The notes below the pieces were generated by a model that saw nothing but the letters and a program-made list of their open reading frames with translations, searched no databases and was not told the origin of the DNA. The position numbers and the translations under genes were made by a program. From NCBI GenBank assembly GCA_001770205.1, contig MEQL01000037.1, forward strand, positions 47,059-111,058: a DNA stretch of 64,000 nt, written 5' to 3'. Positions within the stretch are counted from its first letter, which is position 1; every line of letters starts with the position of its first letter. Positions 54,823-63,894 of this stretch are shown piece after piece. Source of the DNA: Bdellovibrionales bacterium RIFOXYD12_FULL_39_22. GTDB taxonomy: Bacteria > Bdellovibrionota > Bacteriovoracia > Bacteriovoracales > Bacteriovoracaceae.

Positions 54823-56760
54823 TTATACTTCTTTAAAATCAGCATCAACAACATCATCATCTTTTTTTGCTGATCCGGCATCATTAGTATTTCCAGCACT
54901 CGGCCCGTGTCCTTCAGCTGCTTGAGCGTTTGGATCAGCGTGAGGAGCTCCTCCTCCGGCCTTATACATTTCTTCTGCAACCTTATGGGCCACATTTTGT
55001 AGTCTTTCAATGGCGGCCTTGAGTTCGTCAACGGCTTGTGCAGAAAGTTTTTCTTTTGCTTCCTTAATGGCGTTTTCCAGATCTGATTTGGCGTTAGCGG
55101 AGATTTTATCACCACCATCTTTAATCATTTTTTCAGAAGAAAGAATCATTGCATCTAAATTGTTGCGAGTATCAATAACTTCGCGACGTTTTTTATCACT
55201 TTCGCGATTTTCTTCTGCTTCGCGCACCATTTTCTTGATCTCTTCTTCCGACAATCCAGAACCGCTGGTGATGCGAATTTCTTGTGATTTTCCAGTGGCC
55301 TTATCGAGGGCCGAAACGTGAACAATACCGTTGGCGTCTATATCAAAAGTTACTTCAATTTGAGGAATACCACGAGGGGCCGGCGCAATTCCAGAAAGAT
55401 CAAAACGGCCAAGAGTCTTATTGTCGTTAGCAAATTCGCGCTCGCCTTGCAAAACGTGAATACTTACCGCCGGCTGATTGTCCTGTGCAGTGGAAAAAGT
55501 CTGTGATTTTTTTGTTGGGATGGTAGTGTTTTTCTCAATGATTTTAGTAAAAACGCCCCCCAAAGTTTCAATACCAAGAGAGAGTGGGGTAACGTCAAGA
55601 AGTAGAACATCTTTTACATCACCGGCCAACACTCCTCCCTGGATGGCGGCACCAGCGGCAACGATCTCATCAGGGTTAACACTTTTGTTTGGCTCTTTAC
55701 CAAAAATTTCTTTAACTTTTGTTTGAATTATTGGACTTCTTATAGATCCACCAACAAGAATTACTTCGTGAATTTCGTTAAGAGAAAGGCCCGAATCCTT
55801 GATGACCGTCTTGCAGGGCGCTACTAATTTATCAACCAGATCAGCAATCAATGATTCAAATTTTGCTCGAGAGAGGTTGAGATTTAAGTGTTTGGGCCCA
55901 GAAGCATCAGCAGTAATAAAAGGTAGATTTACATCGGTTTGAGTCACGTTGGAGAGTTCGTGCTTTGCTTTTTCAGCAGCTTCTTTCAAGCGCTGTAAGG
56001 CCATCGGGTCTTTGCGCAAATCAACGTTATGCTCTTTTTTAAATTCATCTGCCAGATAGTTGATGATGCGATAATCAAAATCATCTCCACCTAAAAAGGT
56101 ATCACCGTTGGTGGCCTTAACTTCGAAAACACCATCAGAAGTGATTTCCAAGATGGAAATGTCAAAGGTTCCACCACCCAAGTCAAATACGGCAATGTTT
56201 TGATCTTTTTTTGAATCTAGGCCATAAGCTAGTGCGGCGGCAGTTGGTTCATTAATAATACGCTTAACATCTAAACCGGCAATACGGCCGGCATCCTTAG
56301 TAGCTTGTCTTTGCGCATCATTAAAATATGCGGGAACGGTGATAACTGCTTCGGTTACCTTCTCTCCTAAGTAATCTTCTGCGGCCTTTTTTAGTTTCTC
56401 TAAAACCTTGGCAGAAATTTCCTGCGGAGACATCTCCTGGCCATCGATTTTTAACCAGGCATCACCATTTTTATTGGCGAATATTTCAAAAGGAGCAACA
56501 GCTTTGAATTTGCTCACTTCGGCATCAGTGGCCTTTCTTCCAATTAGGCGCTTAATGCCAAAAACGGTTTTTTTGGGGTTTGTAACTGCTTGGCGTTTGG
56601 CAACTTGGCCAACTAAATTTTCACCATTATTGGCGAAGCCAACTACTGACGGAGTAGTATTGTGCCCCTCTGAGTTTGCAATTACTTTGTATTTTCCGTT
56701 TTCTAGCACGGCAACACATGAATTAGTCGTTCCTAAGTCAATTCCAACAATCTTTCCCAT
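54823..56760 (-). CDS. dnaK: Chaperone DnaK (Hsp70)
   Basis: 645 residues. The N-terminal [38 protein letters not shown] and [14 protein letters not shown] motifs bind ATP, the substrate domain has the usual beta sandwich, and the tail ends with a [14 protein letters not shown] EEVD-type segment. It lies between grpE and dnaJ. Expression is presumably heat-shock controlled, but no CIRCE element is visible. Confidence 0.98.
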   Translation of the reverse strand: MGKIVGIDLGTTNSCVAVLENGKYKVIANSEGHNTTPSVVGFANNGENLVGQVAKRQAVTNPKKTVFGIKRLIGRKATDAEVSKFKAVAPFEIFANKNGDAWLKIDGQEMSPQEISAKVLEKLKKAAEDYLGEKVTEAVITVPAYFNDAQRQATKDAGRIAGLDVKRIINEPTAAALAYGLDSKKDQNIAVFDLGGGTFDISILEITSDGVFEVKATNGDTFLGGDDFDYRIINYLADEFKKEHNVDLRKDPMALQRLKEAAEKAKHELSNVTQTDVNLPFITADASGPKHLNLNLSRAKFESLIADLVDKLVAPCKTVIKDSGLSLNEIHEVILVGGSIRSPIIQTKVKEIFGKEPNKSVNPDEIVAAGAAIQGGVLAGDVKDVLLLDVTPLSLGIETLGGVFTKIIEKNTTIPTKKSQTFSTAQDNQPAVSIHVLQGEREFANDNKTLGRFDLSGIAPAPRGIPQIEVTFDIDANGIVHVSALDKATGKSQEIRITSGSGLSEEEIKKMVREAEENRESDKKRREVIDTRNNLDAMILSSEKMIKDGGDKISANAKSDLENAIKEAKEKLSAQAVDELKAAIERLQNVAHKVAEEMYKAGGGAPHADPNAQAAEGHGPSAGNTNDAGSAKKDDDVVDADFKEV

Positions 56761-56825
56761 AACAATCTCCTTTTATAATTTTACAATCTAATATTTAAAA
56801 TTCCTAAATTCCTAAACCTTACTAC

Positions 56826-57386
56826 CTAATTTTTTGCAATTATAACTTTCGCGGCCCTAAGCAATCTTCCGTTTAATAAATATCCTTTTTGAAACTCGGT
56901 TATTACTTCTTGATCTTGTTTGCCATCTGCCGGTTGCATGGCCATCGCCTCATGGAAGTTAGGATCAAAAATTTTACCGATTGATTCAATCACCTCTAGT
57001 CCATTTTTTCCAAGGCAGTCAGTCAATTTTTTGCGAACCATATCAATGCCAGTTATGATGTTTTTAACTTTGTCATCGTTATCTTTTTTTAGTACATCAA
57101 TGGTTCGATCAAAATCATCTACAATATCAATCATTGACTTCAAAATACGCTCATTACCGTATTTAACTATATTATCCTTCTCGCGTTCAAAGCGTTTTTT
57201 CATATTATCCATTTCAGCGGCCAAGTAATAATATTTGCTTTTAAAGCCATCATCTTTTTCTTGGGCCTCATTTGTTGGCGCTTTGAGAATAGGCGTAACT
57301 TCTTCCGCCTGTTCATCATTTTGTTCGTTATCCAAATTTAATTTTTCATCTGCTAATTCATTACCAGACGCTTGTGCCTCATCCAT
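56826..57386 (-). CDS. grpE: Nucleotide exchange factor GrpE
   Basis: 186 residues. A coiled-coil start, then AAEMDNMKKRFEREKDNIVKYGNERILKSMIDIVDDFDRTID and the C-terminal LLNGRLLRAAKVIIAK motif. It releases ADP from DnaK. It is the first gene of the grpE-dnaK-dnaJ run; no hrcA precedes it. Confidence 0.96.
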   Translation of the reverse strand: MDEAQASGNELADEKLNLDNEQNDEQAEEVTPILKAPTNEAQEKDDGFKSKYYYLAAEMDNMKKRFEREKDNIVKYGNERILKSMIDIVDDFDRTIDVLKKDNDDKVKNIITGIDMVRKKLTDCLGKNGLEVIESIGKIFDPNFHEAMAMQPADGKQDQEVITEFQKGYLLNGRLLRAAKVIIAKN

Positions 57387-57817
57387 TTCGATTCCCTCAT
57401 TTATTTGTTGGTTTATTCGATTTGTATTATGTGCCTACCTGTAGGCCAAGATGGCAACGATCGAAGTGATGTCAATAGTGGCACGAAAGAAAAATATTAT
57501 ATATTGTATTAAAAAAAAACTGACTCGGAGCGACCCGGCGGTGGTAAACTATTGAAATTTATCACGAGGTTTGACTAAAAGTAATACATCGGCTGATGTT
57601 TAGACACTACTGTATTTTGTACAATCAAAATAAAAAAAACTGATAAAAATTCATTTTTCCACTAAGATTTGATCAAGAATATCAACACATGGAATTTGTG
57701 GGCGATCGGCGCACAGAAACAATTAGTCTAGTTTCTATTTTTTCTACTGTTAATCTGTAGTAGTGGGCTTTACCAAATAATTGATTGTTTTGTAGTTAGT
57801 GAGTTAGGGCCAACTAC
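57387..57817. other. Intergenic region upstream of grpE
   Basis: 431 bases, AT-rich, with no convincing frame. On the minus strand a TTGACA lies at 57475-57470, but the -10 region is poor (ATCTTG with a 17-base spacer). No CIRCE inverted repeat (TTAGCACTC-N9-GAGTGCTAA) was seen. This gap separates the conserved gene block from the accessory end of the window. Confidence 0.4.
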
Positions 57818-59038
57818 TCAGTGAATAACCTTGTACAAGTTTTCTGGTACAGCAACAGGGACTTTCATTTCCCATAATTCTGGCATTCCCAATGGTTTGA
57901 ACACAAGATTTGTCATAATAATATTGAGGTCTGAATCATTGTGTGAGTGTAGTTTTTCTATCGTTTCCGAAAATAGTTTTTGATCGGAAGGATTTGTGCT
58001 TGATTTTAAATTATATAAAGAACGTTTGAGCTGTGTTCGAATTAGCTCTTCAAAATCGCTCGGGGTAAAATCAAAAAAGTAAAGCTGCTTTTTGGCCAAA
58101 GTCCATTCCTCAGGTGGGTGCTCCCAATCAATAGGATTTTTAATCTTCTCCGCAATTGGGACACTTGAGCCATAGTTCATTTCAAGTCGCCTTGAAAGAG
58201 CTGGGTCGTGGAATTTCATAATTTCAGCCAAATCATTAGAGTACATGAGGTAAGGTGATACAACGCCAGTTTTTCTTGCGGGGTCGTGTTCAACTGCAAT
58301 CATAGTCCTTCCATAAGTAGATGGCCGATATGCTAGTTCGTTATCTCGAGATCTAAACATAACATAGAAATAGACGTTATCGTCAGTTTTGAGAAATTGT
58401 TTACTGAAAGGCTGAGTATTTACCCCACCTCCAAGGCCTGCTTCTTCCATTCTTCGCGCACTTAAAAGTGCAAGTTCAGGAGATCTTTTCGATACCGTGT
58501 TGTGTTGAAAATATATTGTAACCTGATCTACTGCATTTTCCACATTAACATCTAATGACACTTGATTTACTTCTTGCTTCAAGAGTCGTTGCTTATTTGC
58601 CGAACTGACTTCATCCAATGCCTGCCATGGCGACAAATGGTTTGTTTCGATACCACGCTCCATTAAAGATTGTCGGAGGGACTCTTCCTGAAGTTGAAAT
58701 AATTTCGGACTATCGATTTTTTTAAAATACACGCCCAAATACTCATTTATTAGATTTTGTTTCTCGGAGATGGTTAGATTCTTAAGCTGTGCAATGTGCT
58801 TTTGAGTAATCAACCAATCTCCAAATGCGTTAGAATTGGAAATAAGACGGTTGAATACAGCTTCTGATGGGTTTATTATGTTGGTGTTGCGAGACCCCAG
58901 ATGATCAATCAATGCCATAATGGCTTGCCGCAAGCAATCAGTATTTGATATGACGGTGGTAGGCTCCACAGACATGACGTTCACAGTCAATAATAAAAAG
59001 GATATGATTATCAGTTCTTTCCACTTTGGTTTAATCAA
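57818..59038 (-). CDS. Orphan secreted protein
   Basis: About 406 residues, starting at a TTG at 59038 with GGAG 7 bases upstream; the frame is open to another TTG at 59050 that lies over the ribosome site itself. The N terminus (IKPKWKELIIISFLLLTVNVMSVEP) is a signal peptide. The rest is soluble and unrecognised, with one region (PRRMEEAG-type, GGGVNTQPFSKQFLKTDD) lacking known motifs. GGCC sites are rare here, and it lies alone at the edge of the accessory region, so recent acquisition is possible. Confidence 0.65.
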   Translation of the reverse strand: MIKPKWKELIIISFLLLTVNVMSVEPTTVISNTDCLRQAIMALIDHLGSRNTNIINPSEAVFNRLISNSNAFGDWLITQKHIAQLKNLTISEKQNLINEYLGVYFKKIDSPKLFQLQEESLRQSLMERGIETNHLSPWQALDEVSSANKQRLLKQEVNQVSLDVNVENAVDQVTIYFQHNTVSKRSPELALLSARRMEEAGLGGGVNTQPFSKQFLKTDDNVYFYVMFRSRDNELAYRPSTYGRTMIAVEHDPARKTGVVSPYLMYSNDLAEIMKFHDPALSRRLEMNYGSSVPIAEKIKNPIDWEHPPEEWTLAKKQLYFFDFTPSDFEELIRTQLKRSLYNLKSSTNPSDQKLFSETIEKLHSHNDSDLNIIMTNLVFKPLGMPELWEMKVPVAVPENLYKVIH

Positions 59039-59050
59039 TGATATCTCCAA

Positions 59051-59517
59051 AAAAATTCTGAGGAAATTAACTAGTCACACAATGACACTAAACTTGTCGT
59101 CCTCGAAGAGTCTATTCTTTATAGCTATTGATTATTTTGTATGGATTATTTTACCATTAATTGTCAAATATCTGTGTTGATCTACAACAAGTGCCGGTAA
59201 CGAGGAAAGATAAATTTTTTCTCTCAACTATAATCAATCTTTTTTTCCGCCCTTATCCCCACAAACATCCAATGAAAATATATCAATCCCTTCATATGAC
59301 CGGCAAAATCCCAGGGGAAGTATCACTAAGTTAGGCTTGGCTCACCCCAAACCTCTATGATTGCAAGGCCAGTGCGCGAAATCGCTGGCGGATAGTGAGC
59401 AACGCGCGGATTCTATTCTCTCCCGAGTTTGACAGTTGGGCCACAACCAGCTGATTTTACGGCCATGTTTTTATGTTCGTATACTACATGAGATATTTCA
59501 TTGGTTCTCCTGCCTGA
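59051..59517. other. Intergenic region before the IS1595 remnant
   Basis: No supported gene. The segment 59341-59470 is richer in GC than its surroundings and ends 48 bases before the transposase remnant, so it may include further decayed insertion-sequence DNA. I cannot identify its ends. Confidence 0.4.
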
Positions 59518-59910
59518 AGAATCGGTGGAGGAGCTTTAATTTTGACGATATCTAAACAAGTCCCCGTACTTTTTGGATGTGATCGCCACGGGGAATTAAT
59601 ATTAGGAGTGGCCGGACAAGGAAGAGTCTCACTTAAAGATATCGAGGGTGTGCTTGGTAATCGGATTGACGATGAAGCGATTCTTTGCACTGATAGTCAT
59701 CCTAGTTTTCGTGCTTTTGCAAAAACTAACAGGATTAAATATCGGCCAGTAAATGTCAGTAAAGGCAAACGTGTTGTAAAAAAGATTTTCCATGTTCAGC
59801 ACGTCAATAGTGCCCATGCTAGAATGAAGGGGGGGATGATTCGCTTCAAGGGTGTATCAACAAAGTCAAACAGTATAGTAAAAAACCACATGATACTTTT
59901 ACTTGACTGA
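59518..59910 (+). pseudogene. IS1595-family transposase remnant
   Basis: The surviving frame reads QVPVLFGCDRHGELILGVAG, then TDSHPSFRAFAK and HVQHVNSAHARMKG, which is the DDE core of IS1595/ISXO2-like transposases. The N-terminal zinc-finger part is missing; a stop codon lies just upstream of the aligned part, and the C terminus breaks off after FKGVSTKSN instead of continuing to the usual YLxxYLxxF end. It cannot encode an active transposase. Confidence 0.8.
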
Positions 59911-59932
59911 ATAGTGCCATATATGGCACTAT
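59911..59932. promoter_or_regulatory. 22-bp perfect palindrome, probable toxin-antitoxin operator
   Basis: The half-site ATAGTGCCATA repeats exactly in inverted form with no spacer. It ends 27 bases before the toxin ATG. A TTGACT lies just upstream and a TATATAAA stretch overlaps and follows it. This is the normal place for the self-repression operator of type II toxin-antitoxin pairs. Confidence 0.65.
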
Positions 59933-59959
59933 ATAAATGTTGATAAAGGACAGCTATAA

Positions 59960-60249
59960 ATGCAAGCAGATACAACAAAAGAGTTTGATGATTGGTATGA
60001 AACAGTCTCTATTAAAGAGCAAGTACAGATAGATGCTCGGGTGTCGAGAATAGAAGAATATGACCATCTTGGTGATTGGAAATACCTTGATGATGGAGTT
60101 GCGGAACTACGCCGGAAGAATGCCGGCGAGTTTATTTTGCAAAAATAGGACTAAAAATCATTCTTTTACTTAACGGGGGTAGTAAAAATGGGCAAGACAA
60201 AGATATTAAAAAAGCAAAAAGAATCGTTTCGAGATATGCCAACACTTGA
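59960..60249 (+). pseudogene. HigB/RelE-like toxin gene, frameshifted
   Basis: The frame from the ATG (AAAGGA ribosome site 9 bases upstream) reads EFDDWYETVSIKEQVQIDARVSRI, then GDWKYLDDGVAELRRKNAG and ends early at 60148. A continuation in the -1 frame from about 60127 gives RVYFAKIGLKIILLLNGGSKN and stops at 60247-60249. Together they match the usual length and motif order of COG3657 toxins (GVxELR...YRxYF...LLxGGxK). A one-base loss near 60125 explains it. No slippery heptamer was found, so programmed frameshifting is unlikely. Confidence 0.75.
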
Positions 60250-60520
60250 GCTAAAAAAAAATGTTCACACCAAAAAATTTTCTGCAACCAAAAGAATGAC
60301 TAACAAAAAACGAATATCAAAAGCTCTTTGGGCCTGTTTGGTGGACTTCGATGTCGATGGATTTAAAGAAATTCTACGAACTCACCTTGAGATAGTATCA
60401 AAGGACAAAATTTCAAAGGAAACAGGCCTTTCAAAAAGAACTTTATTTCGGATGCTATCAGATGATGGCAATCCGACTCTGGAAAATGTCGCAAAGCTTC
60501 TTCATAAAATTTGCATCTAA
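60236..60520 (+). CDS. HigA-like antitoxin with helix-turn-helix
   Basis: 94 residues from the ATG at 60236, which overlaps the toxin's shifted 3' end by 14 bases as in intact pairs; the frame extends to an ATG at 60188. The HTH core ISKETGLSKRTLFRMLSDDGNPTLENVAKLLHKI matches COG3636-type antitoxins. It appears intact and would still bind the operator, so it may persist as a repressor without its toxin. Confidence 0.8.
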   Translation: MPTLELKKNVHTKKFSATKRMTNKKRISKALWACLVDFDVDGFKEILRTHLEIVSKDKISKETGLSKRTLFRMLSDDGNPTLENVAKLLHKICI

Positions 60521-60555
60521 AAAGCTATCAAAAATGCGTTGGATCTGTAGTTTTA

Positions 60556-60586
60556 TCAAGAGGTCACAAGGCCTGTGACCTCTTGA
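60556..60586 (+). other. 13-bp perfect inverted repeat after the antitoxin gene
   Basis: Arms TCAAGAGGTCACA and TGTGACCTCTTGA flank a 5-base loop AGGCC, 36 bases after the antitoxin stop. No T run follows it, so it is not a classic terminator; a protein-binding or processing role, or a terminator with an atypical tail, is possible. Confidence 0.45.
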
Positions 60587-61132
60587 GTGATTTGAGCATT
60601 GGAAGTTTCAAGATCTACTATTCAGTGGCCGAAGATTCAAAAGATTCTGGTGATGAGTTATAACGCTTGGTGGCGGGGACATCATTTTTGATTATATCAA
60701 GAAAAAAGAACTGATGGAAAAAATCTCGTTCGCATGGCTTTATCAAATGTCACTATTACTCCCCAAAATACTACCCATAATTATTTTTAATGAGTGCGCT
60801 GATTTTTATTTTGTAAGTTGGGCCTTAGTCCAACCTGTCGTCTAAAAAATGGCATGCAAAATGTTGTTTTATTAAAAACGCTTTCGCAAAAAATGAAAGA
60901 TATTTTAGATATTCTGGATGCAAATACGATTGTCGAAAAGGAGGTGCTGACTAGGCATCAAATAACGTCTGTAAAATGATAAAAGTCGGGACTGGAAATC
61001 TAATTTTAAATCCGTAAGTGATTGAATTAAACAAGTGTCTTTAGGTACTTTGCGATAGATGGGGGCTAAAAAAATGACAACGTTTCTAACAAGTTGGCGT
61101 GGCAAATAATTGAAATAGTCTTACGTGTGAGG
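60587..61132. other. Gene-poor stretch after the toxin-antitoxin pair
   Basis: About 545 bases. A 66-codon minus-strand frame at 60905-61105 (LVRNVVIFLAPIYRKVPK) has no ribosome site I can support and lies where a toxin's partner or its broken end would be. Otherwise nothing is recognised. Confidence 0.35.
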
Positions 61133-61348
61133 TCAGGAGGTCTGTAATAAGTGACAGTGCCGCCGATCAACATGTTTACCCTGCCCTTTGAACTTAGAGT
61201 AGTTTTGCCAAGCACTCTGCATCGGCCCATCTTCCTCAAGGTCAAGATGAAGAGCGTCCATGGCATCTCTTGCATTTAGCGACAACTGCTTGCTGCCAGG
61301 CCTAAGAGCTTTCTTTGCTTGACCTCGATATTTTACTTCCCAACTCAT
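61133..61348 (-). pseudogene. Truncated RelE-like toxin gene
   Basis: The frame MSWEVKYRGQAKKALRPGS, then EEDGPMQSAWQNYSKFKGQG and HCHL, follows the beginning and middle of the cytotoxic translational repressor RelE family (MxWxV, GP...W.NYSKL, YHCHL). A stop comes soon after HCHL, where the family would continue for about 35 residues. The remaining part may lie in another frame, but I cannot align it. It is likely to be inactive. Confidence 0.55.
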
Positions 61349-61431
61349 TGGTCAAGTATATCAGATTGATGATATATATCTATGTTATTTGGATTGCAGA
61401 GAGACTAAACAGGGAGATAGCTTCTTGTGAG

Positions 61432-62238
61432 CTATATAATTTTAAACCAGTCGATATTTAAGCAACACATCTTATCAGGATCTGTTTCATCAACAATAGC
61501 TTTTACCTCTTGAATAAAATTTAATATTTTTGACCTAACCTTTTCAATATCCTTTTGGCCTATTGAGAGGGGGGCGGTAAACATTAACTCTTCCGGTAGC
61601 AAGCGCTCATGCCTTTCAAATGCTTTTAACCTCCAATTAAGGTGATGTTTATATACTAGAGGTGAGTTTTGATCCACATGAGTATGGGTCGGGCCATTTT
61701 TAAGCTTTTCTCCATCCATTACACAGAGACCAGTCTTTAGTAAAAATTCTATTGCGTTGGAGGTAGTTTCGTTGGGAAGATTGATAATATTTAAAATTTT
61801 ATCCTTTGATTGATAGGCCGGAATGGAAGTCAAAATTCTTATCGCAGAGTAAAACCAACTCGAATAAAACATGGCCTTGTCACTCTCACTAAGCTTGTGC
61901 TTTGTCTGTAGTCGCTCCCCTACCTTTTTAGATCTCTCCATCAGACCGTCTATCTGTTTGTTGTAGAAGGTTCGAAGTTCACTGCTTCCGGCCCTGGCAC
62001 GTTGAACCAGTGTCATAAAATATTCGCGCTCAAGTTCATTTAGTCCTAGAAAGCTGCAAACTTTTACTGCGTGTTCAGGGGTTAGATCTTTGTCTCCCTT
62101 GAAAATGTGACTGATCATTGTAGTGTGGACACTCAAAACCTTTGAAAGTTTAAGATATTGTCCTCTCCCATTATGAGCACGTAGCTTGATAAAATCATTA
62201 GTGAATTTTTTGTAGTCGGTGTAGTCAAAGACGGTCAT
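61432..62238 (-). CDS. TIGR02147 family regulator
   Basis: 268 residues. The N-terminal DYTDYKKFTNDFIKLR, the HTH-like LSKVLSVHTTMISHIFKGDKDLTPEHA and LNELEREYFMTLVQRARAG are typical of the TIGR02147 family, found mainly in Bdellovibrionota and Fibrobacteres. GGGGG lies 8 bases before the ATG. It is divergent from a secreted metalloprotease gene, and the shared 134-base region could hold its binding site. The target is inferred from position. Confidence 0.85.
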   Translation of the reverse strand: MTVFDYTDYKKFTNDFIKLRAHNGRGQYLKLSKVLSVHTTMISHIFKGDKDLTPEHAVKVCSFLGLNELEREYFMTLVQRARAGSSELRTFYNKQIDGLMERSKKVGERLQTKHKLSESDKAMFYSSWFYSAIRILTSIPAYQSKDKILNIINLPNETTSNAIEFLLKTGLCVMDGEKLKNGPTHTHVDQNSPLVYKHHLNWRLKAFERHERLLPEELMFTAPLSIGQKDIEKVRSKILNFIQEVKAIVDETDPDKMCCLNIDWFKII

Positions 62239-62372
62239 ATTATTTACCCCCAGGTCAACAATATAGCTTATTCTTTAATAAATAAACCTGTTTTTTACTT
62301 TTTACATGCGGTAGAAATCAGCATTGTAAATCAAGTGGCAAGGCCATATATAAACTATAAAACGGAGACTCT

Positions 62373-63644
62373 ATGAAGATTAAAATGTTTGTTCTTGGAA
62401 TTTTATTACTGCTAATTAACTGGGCCTGGGCATGGGGCGGATCGATGGATACTGGCGGTGGTGAAATAACTACCTACCAAAACAATCCCTGGTTTTTAGA
62501 CAGAGATGAAGTTACTTACTGTGTTCAAAAAAGTGATAACTATTCTCAAAGTTTTGAAAAGGCATTGTTTGAGGTGAAGTATGCCATAGAAGATTGGGAA
62601 AGAACTTTAGCAAAAATTGATAAGCAGGCCGAAGACGATGACGGCCATAAACTTGTAAAGCGTTTTAAATATATCGATACCTGTTCAGTTAGCGTTGATT
62701 TAAAAATATTATTAGGTGTGATGGATGATGGTGTACGAGGGGTAATCAATAATTCAGGAAATGGATTTGTCGCATTTGCCAAACGAGAAAGCTTTGACAA
62801 TGAGACTATGCAGTCCAGGGGTTACATTTGGATTGCTCCAGATATTGGATCTGATAGTTATAAGGGAGTCAACAAAGCGTCCTGGATTCATGGCCAGTTT
62901 ACTTACTATATTCTACTACACGAACTAGGTCATGTTATGGGTTTTTTGCATAACGAAAATTTTGTAATGTTAGCTGACATGGCCGAAAAGGTTGCCGATA
63001 GATGGATTAACGCACAAGGGCCCTTTAAAAAAAATGAGGTTACTATCTACAACCTTCCATCTAATTTAAGATTTCATTTAACTAAAATTTTTCTTTTGCA
63101 AAGTTTTGTGGCCCACACAGAGGAGGCTTGCACTTCCCTCCCATTGCAGGGAGTTAACGATTATGAGCGTGACGATCTCGATTTGATAAATGATTTTATA
63201 AAGGAATTTTTGGGTATTGCCGTAGGTGCTGGTTCAACAGAGACCATGGCAAAAGATATTACTGTATGTATTCGACCTCAAGAGATGGATAGGGGGCGCG
63301 GTAGTTTAATAATGACAACTTACTCAGCACATCCTACACAAAACGGTGCAGTTGAATTATCCAAGATCGTTCTTCCTTGGATTAGCGGTTACAGTGGCGA
63401 GGTGGTGGTCACGGCCAAGCAAAAAGTTGATAATATTTGGGAGACAAAGGATGTTTTAACCAAGTGGTACACTGAAGGAGCGGAGCGATACAGCGCGACG
63501 GTTAATAACAAAATTTACGACTACACCGTAAGAAGTAATGATGACGGTGTGTTTATGTCATTTGTGCATAAAAACAAAATCGTGGAAATTCCATTCTCCT
63601 TTCGTTTTAATAAGGGCCTTTCTTTTATGGTGAAAGTTGACTAG
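62373..63644 (+). CDS. Secreted metzincin-type zinc metalloprotease
   Basis: 423 residues. The signal peptide MKIKMFVLGILLLLINWAWA is followed by a mature protein carrying HELGHVMGFLH (H183, E184, H187, G190, H193), the full HExxHxxGxxH zinc motif of metzincins such as matrixins. A C-terminal region of about 150 residues (beta-rich) follows. In a predatory bacterium it would fit prey degradation. The TIGR02147 regulator gene is divergent. A CGGAG ribosome site precedes the ATG. Confidence 0.88.
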   Translation: MKIKMFVLGILLLLINWAWAWGGSMDTGGGEITTYQNNPWFLDRDEVTYCVQKSDNYSQSFEKALFEVKYAIEDWERTLAKIDKQAEDDDGHKLVKRFKYIDTCSVSVDLKILLGVMDDGVRGVINNSGNGFVAFAKRESFDNETMQSRGYIWIAPDIGSDSYKGVNKASWIHGQFTYYILLHELGHVMGFLHNENFVMLADMAEKVADRWINAQGPFKKNEVTIYNLPSNLRFHLTKIFLLQSFVAHTEEACTSLPLQGVNDYERDDLDLINDFIKEFLGIAVGAGSTETMAKDITVCIRPQEMDRGRGSLIMTTYSAHPTQNGAVELSKIVLPWISGYSGEVVVTAKQKVDNIWETKDVLTKWYTEGAERYSATVNNKIYDYTVRSNDDGVFMSFVHKNKIVEIPFSFRFNKGLSFMVKVD

Positions 63645-63678
63645 ATGCTAATAACAAAATCGGATCAGGAGAAAATAT

Positions 63679-63750
63679 ATGTTTAAAAATTTGGTTCTAG
63701 CTTTGTTTGTGTGCTTGTCGTTTATAGCTAATCTAGCGCAAGTTTACTAA
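63679..63750 (+). CDS. 23-residue signal-peptide-like frame, probably a gene fragment
   Basis: The sequence MFKNLVLALFVCLSFIANLAQVY is almost all signal peptide and stops at once after it. A CAGGAG ribosome site lies 9 bases before the ATG. It looks like a secreted-protein gene cut short by a stop or deletion, and it directly follows the protease gene. It could be a tiny peptide, but a broken gene is more likely. Confidence 0.35.
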   Translation: MFKNLVLALFVCLSFIANLAQVY

Positions 63751-63812
63751 ATTAATACCACAAAACCGCAACAACCATCTAGAATCATTAATCTAATTAG
63801 CACTTTCAAATG

Positions 63813-63894
63813 TATACTCTGAAATAAAATTAACTTTTTTCTATTATTTCACTTGCAAATCCGTTTTTTATCATGATAGTATATACTCTGAAAT
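63813..63894 (+). repeat. Direct repeat TATACTCTGAAAT
   Basis: The 13-base sequence occurs at 63813-63825 and again at 63882-63894, ending at the ATG of the IS1634-like transposase. The spacing is 69 bases start to start. It could be an end-binding repeat of the element or promoter elements. Confidence 0.6.

Noticed and set aside
57470..57475. TTGACA on the minus strand as a clear grpE promoter.
   Set aside because: The matching -10 hexamer is poor (ATCTTG), so I do not call a promoter.
58920..59180. An 86-codon plus-strand frame overlapping the orphan secreted protein start.
   Set aside because: It is antisense to the better-supported gene, lacks a ribosome site and has no recognisable family.
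59960..60148. Programmed -1 frameshifting to make the full-length toxin.
   Set aside because: No slippery heptamer or downstream structure was found near 60125, so a simple base deletion is preferred.
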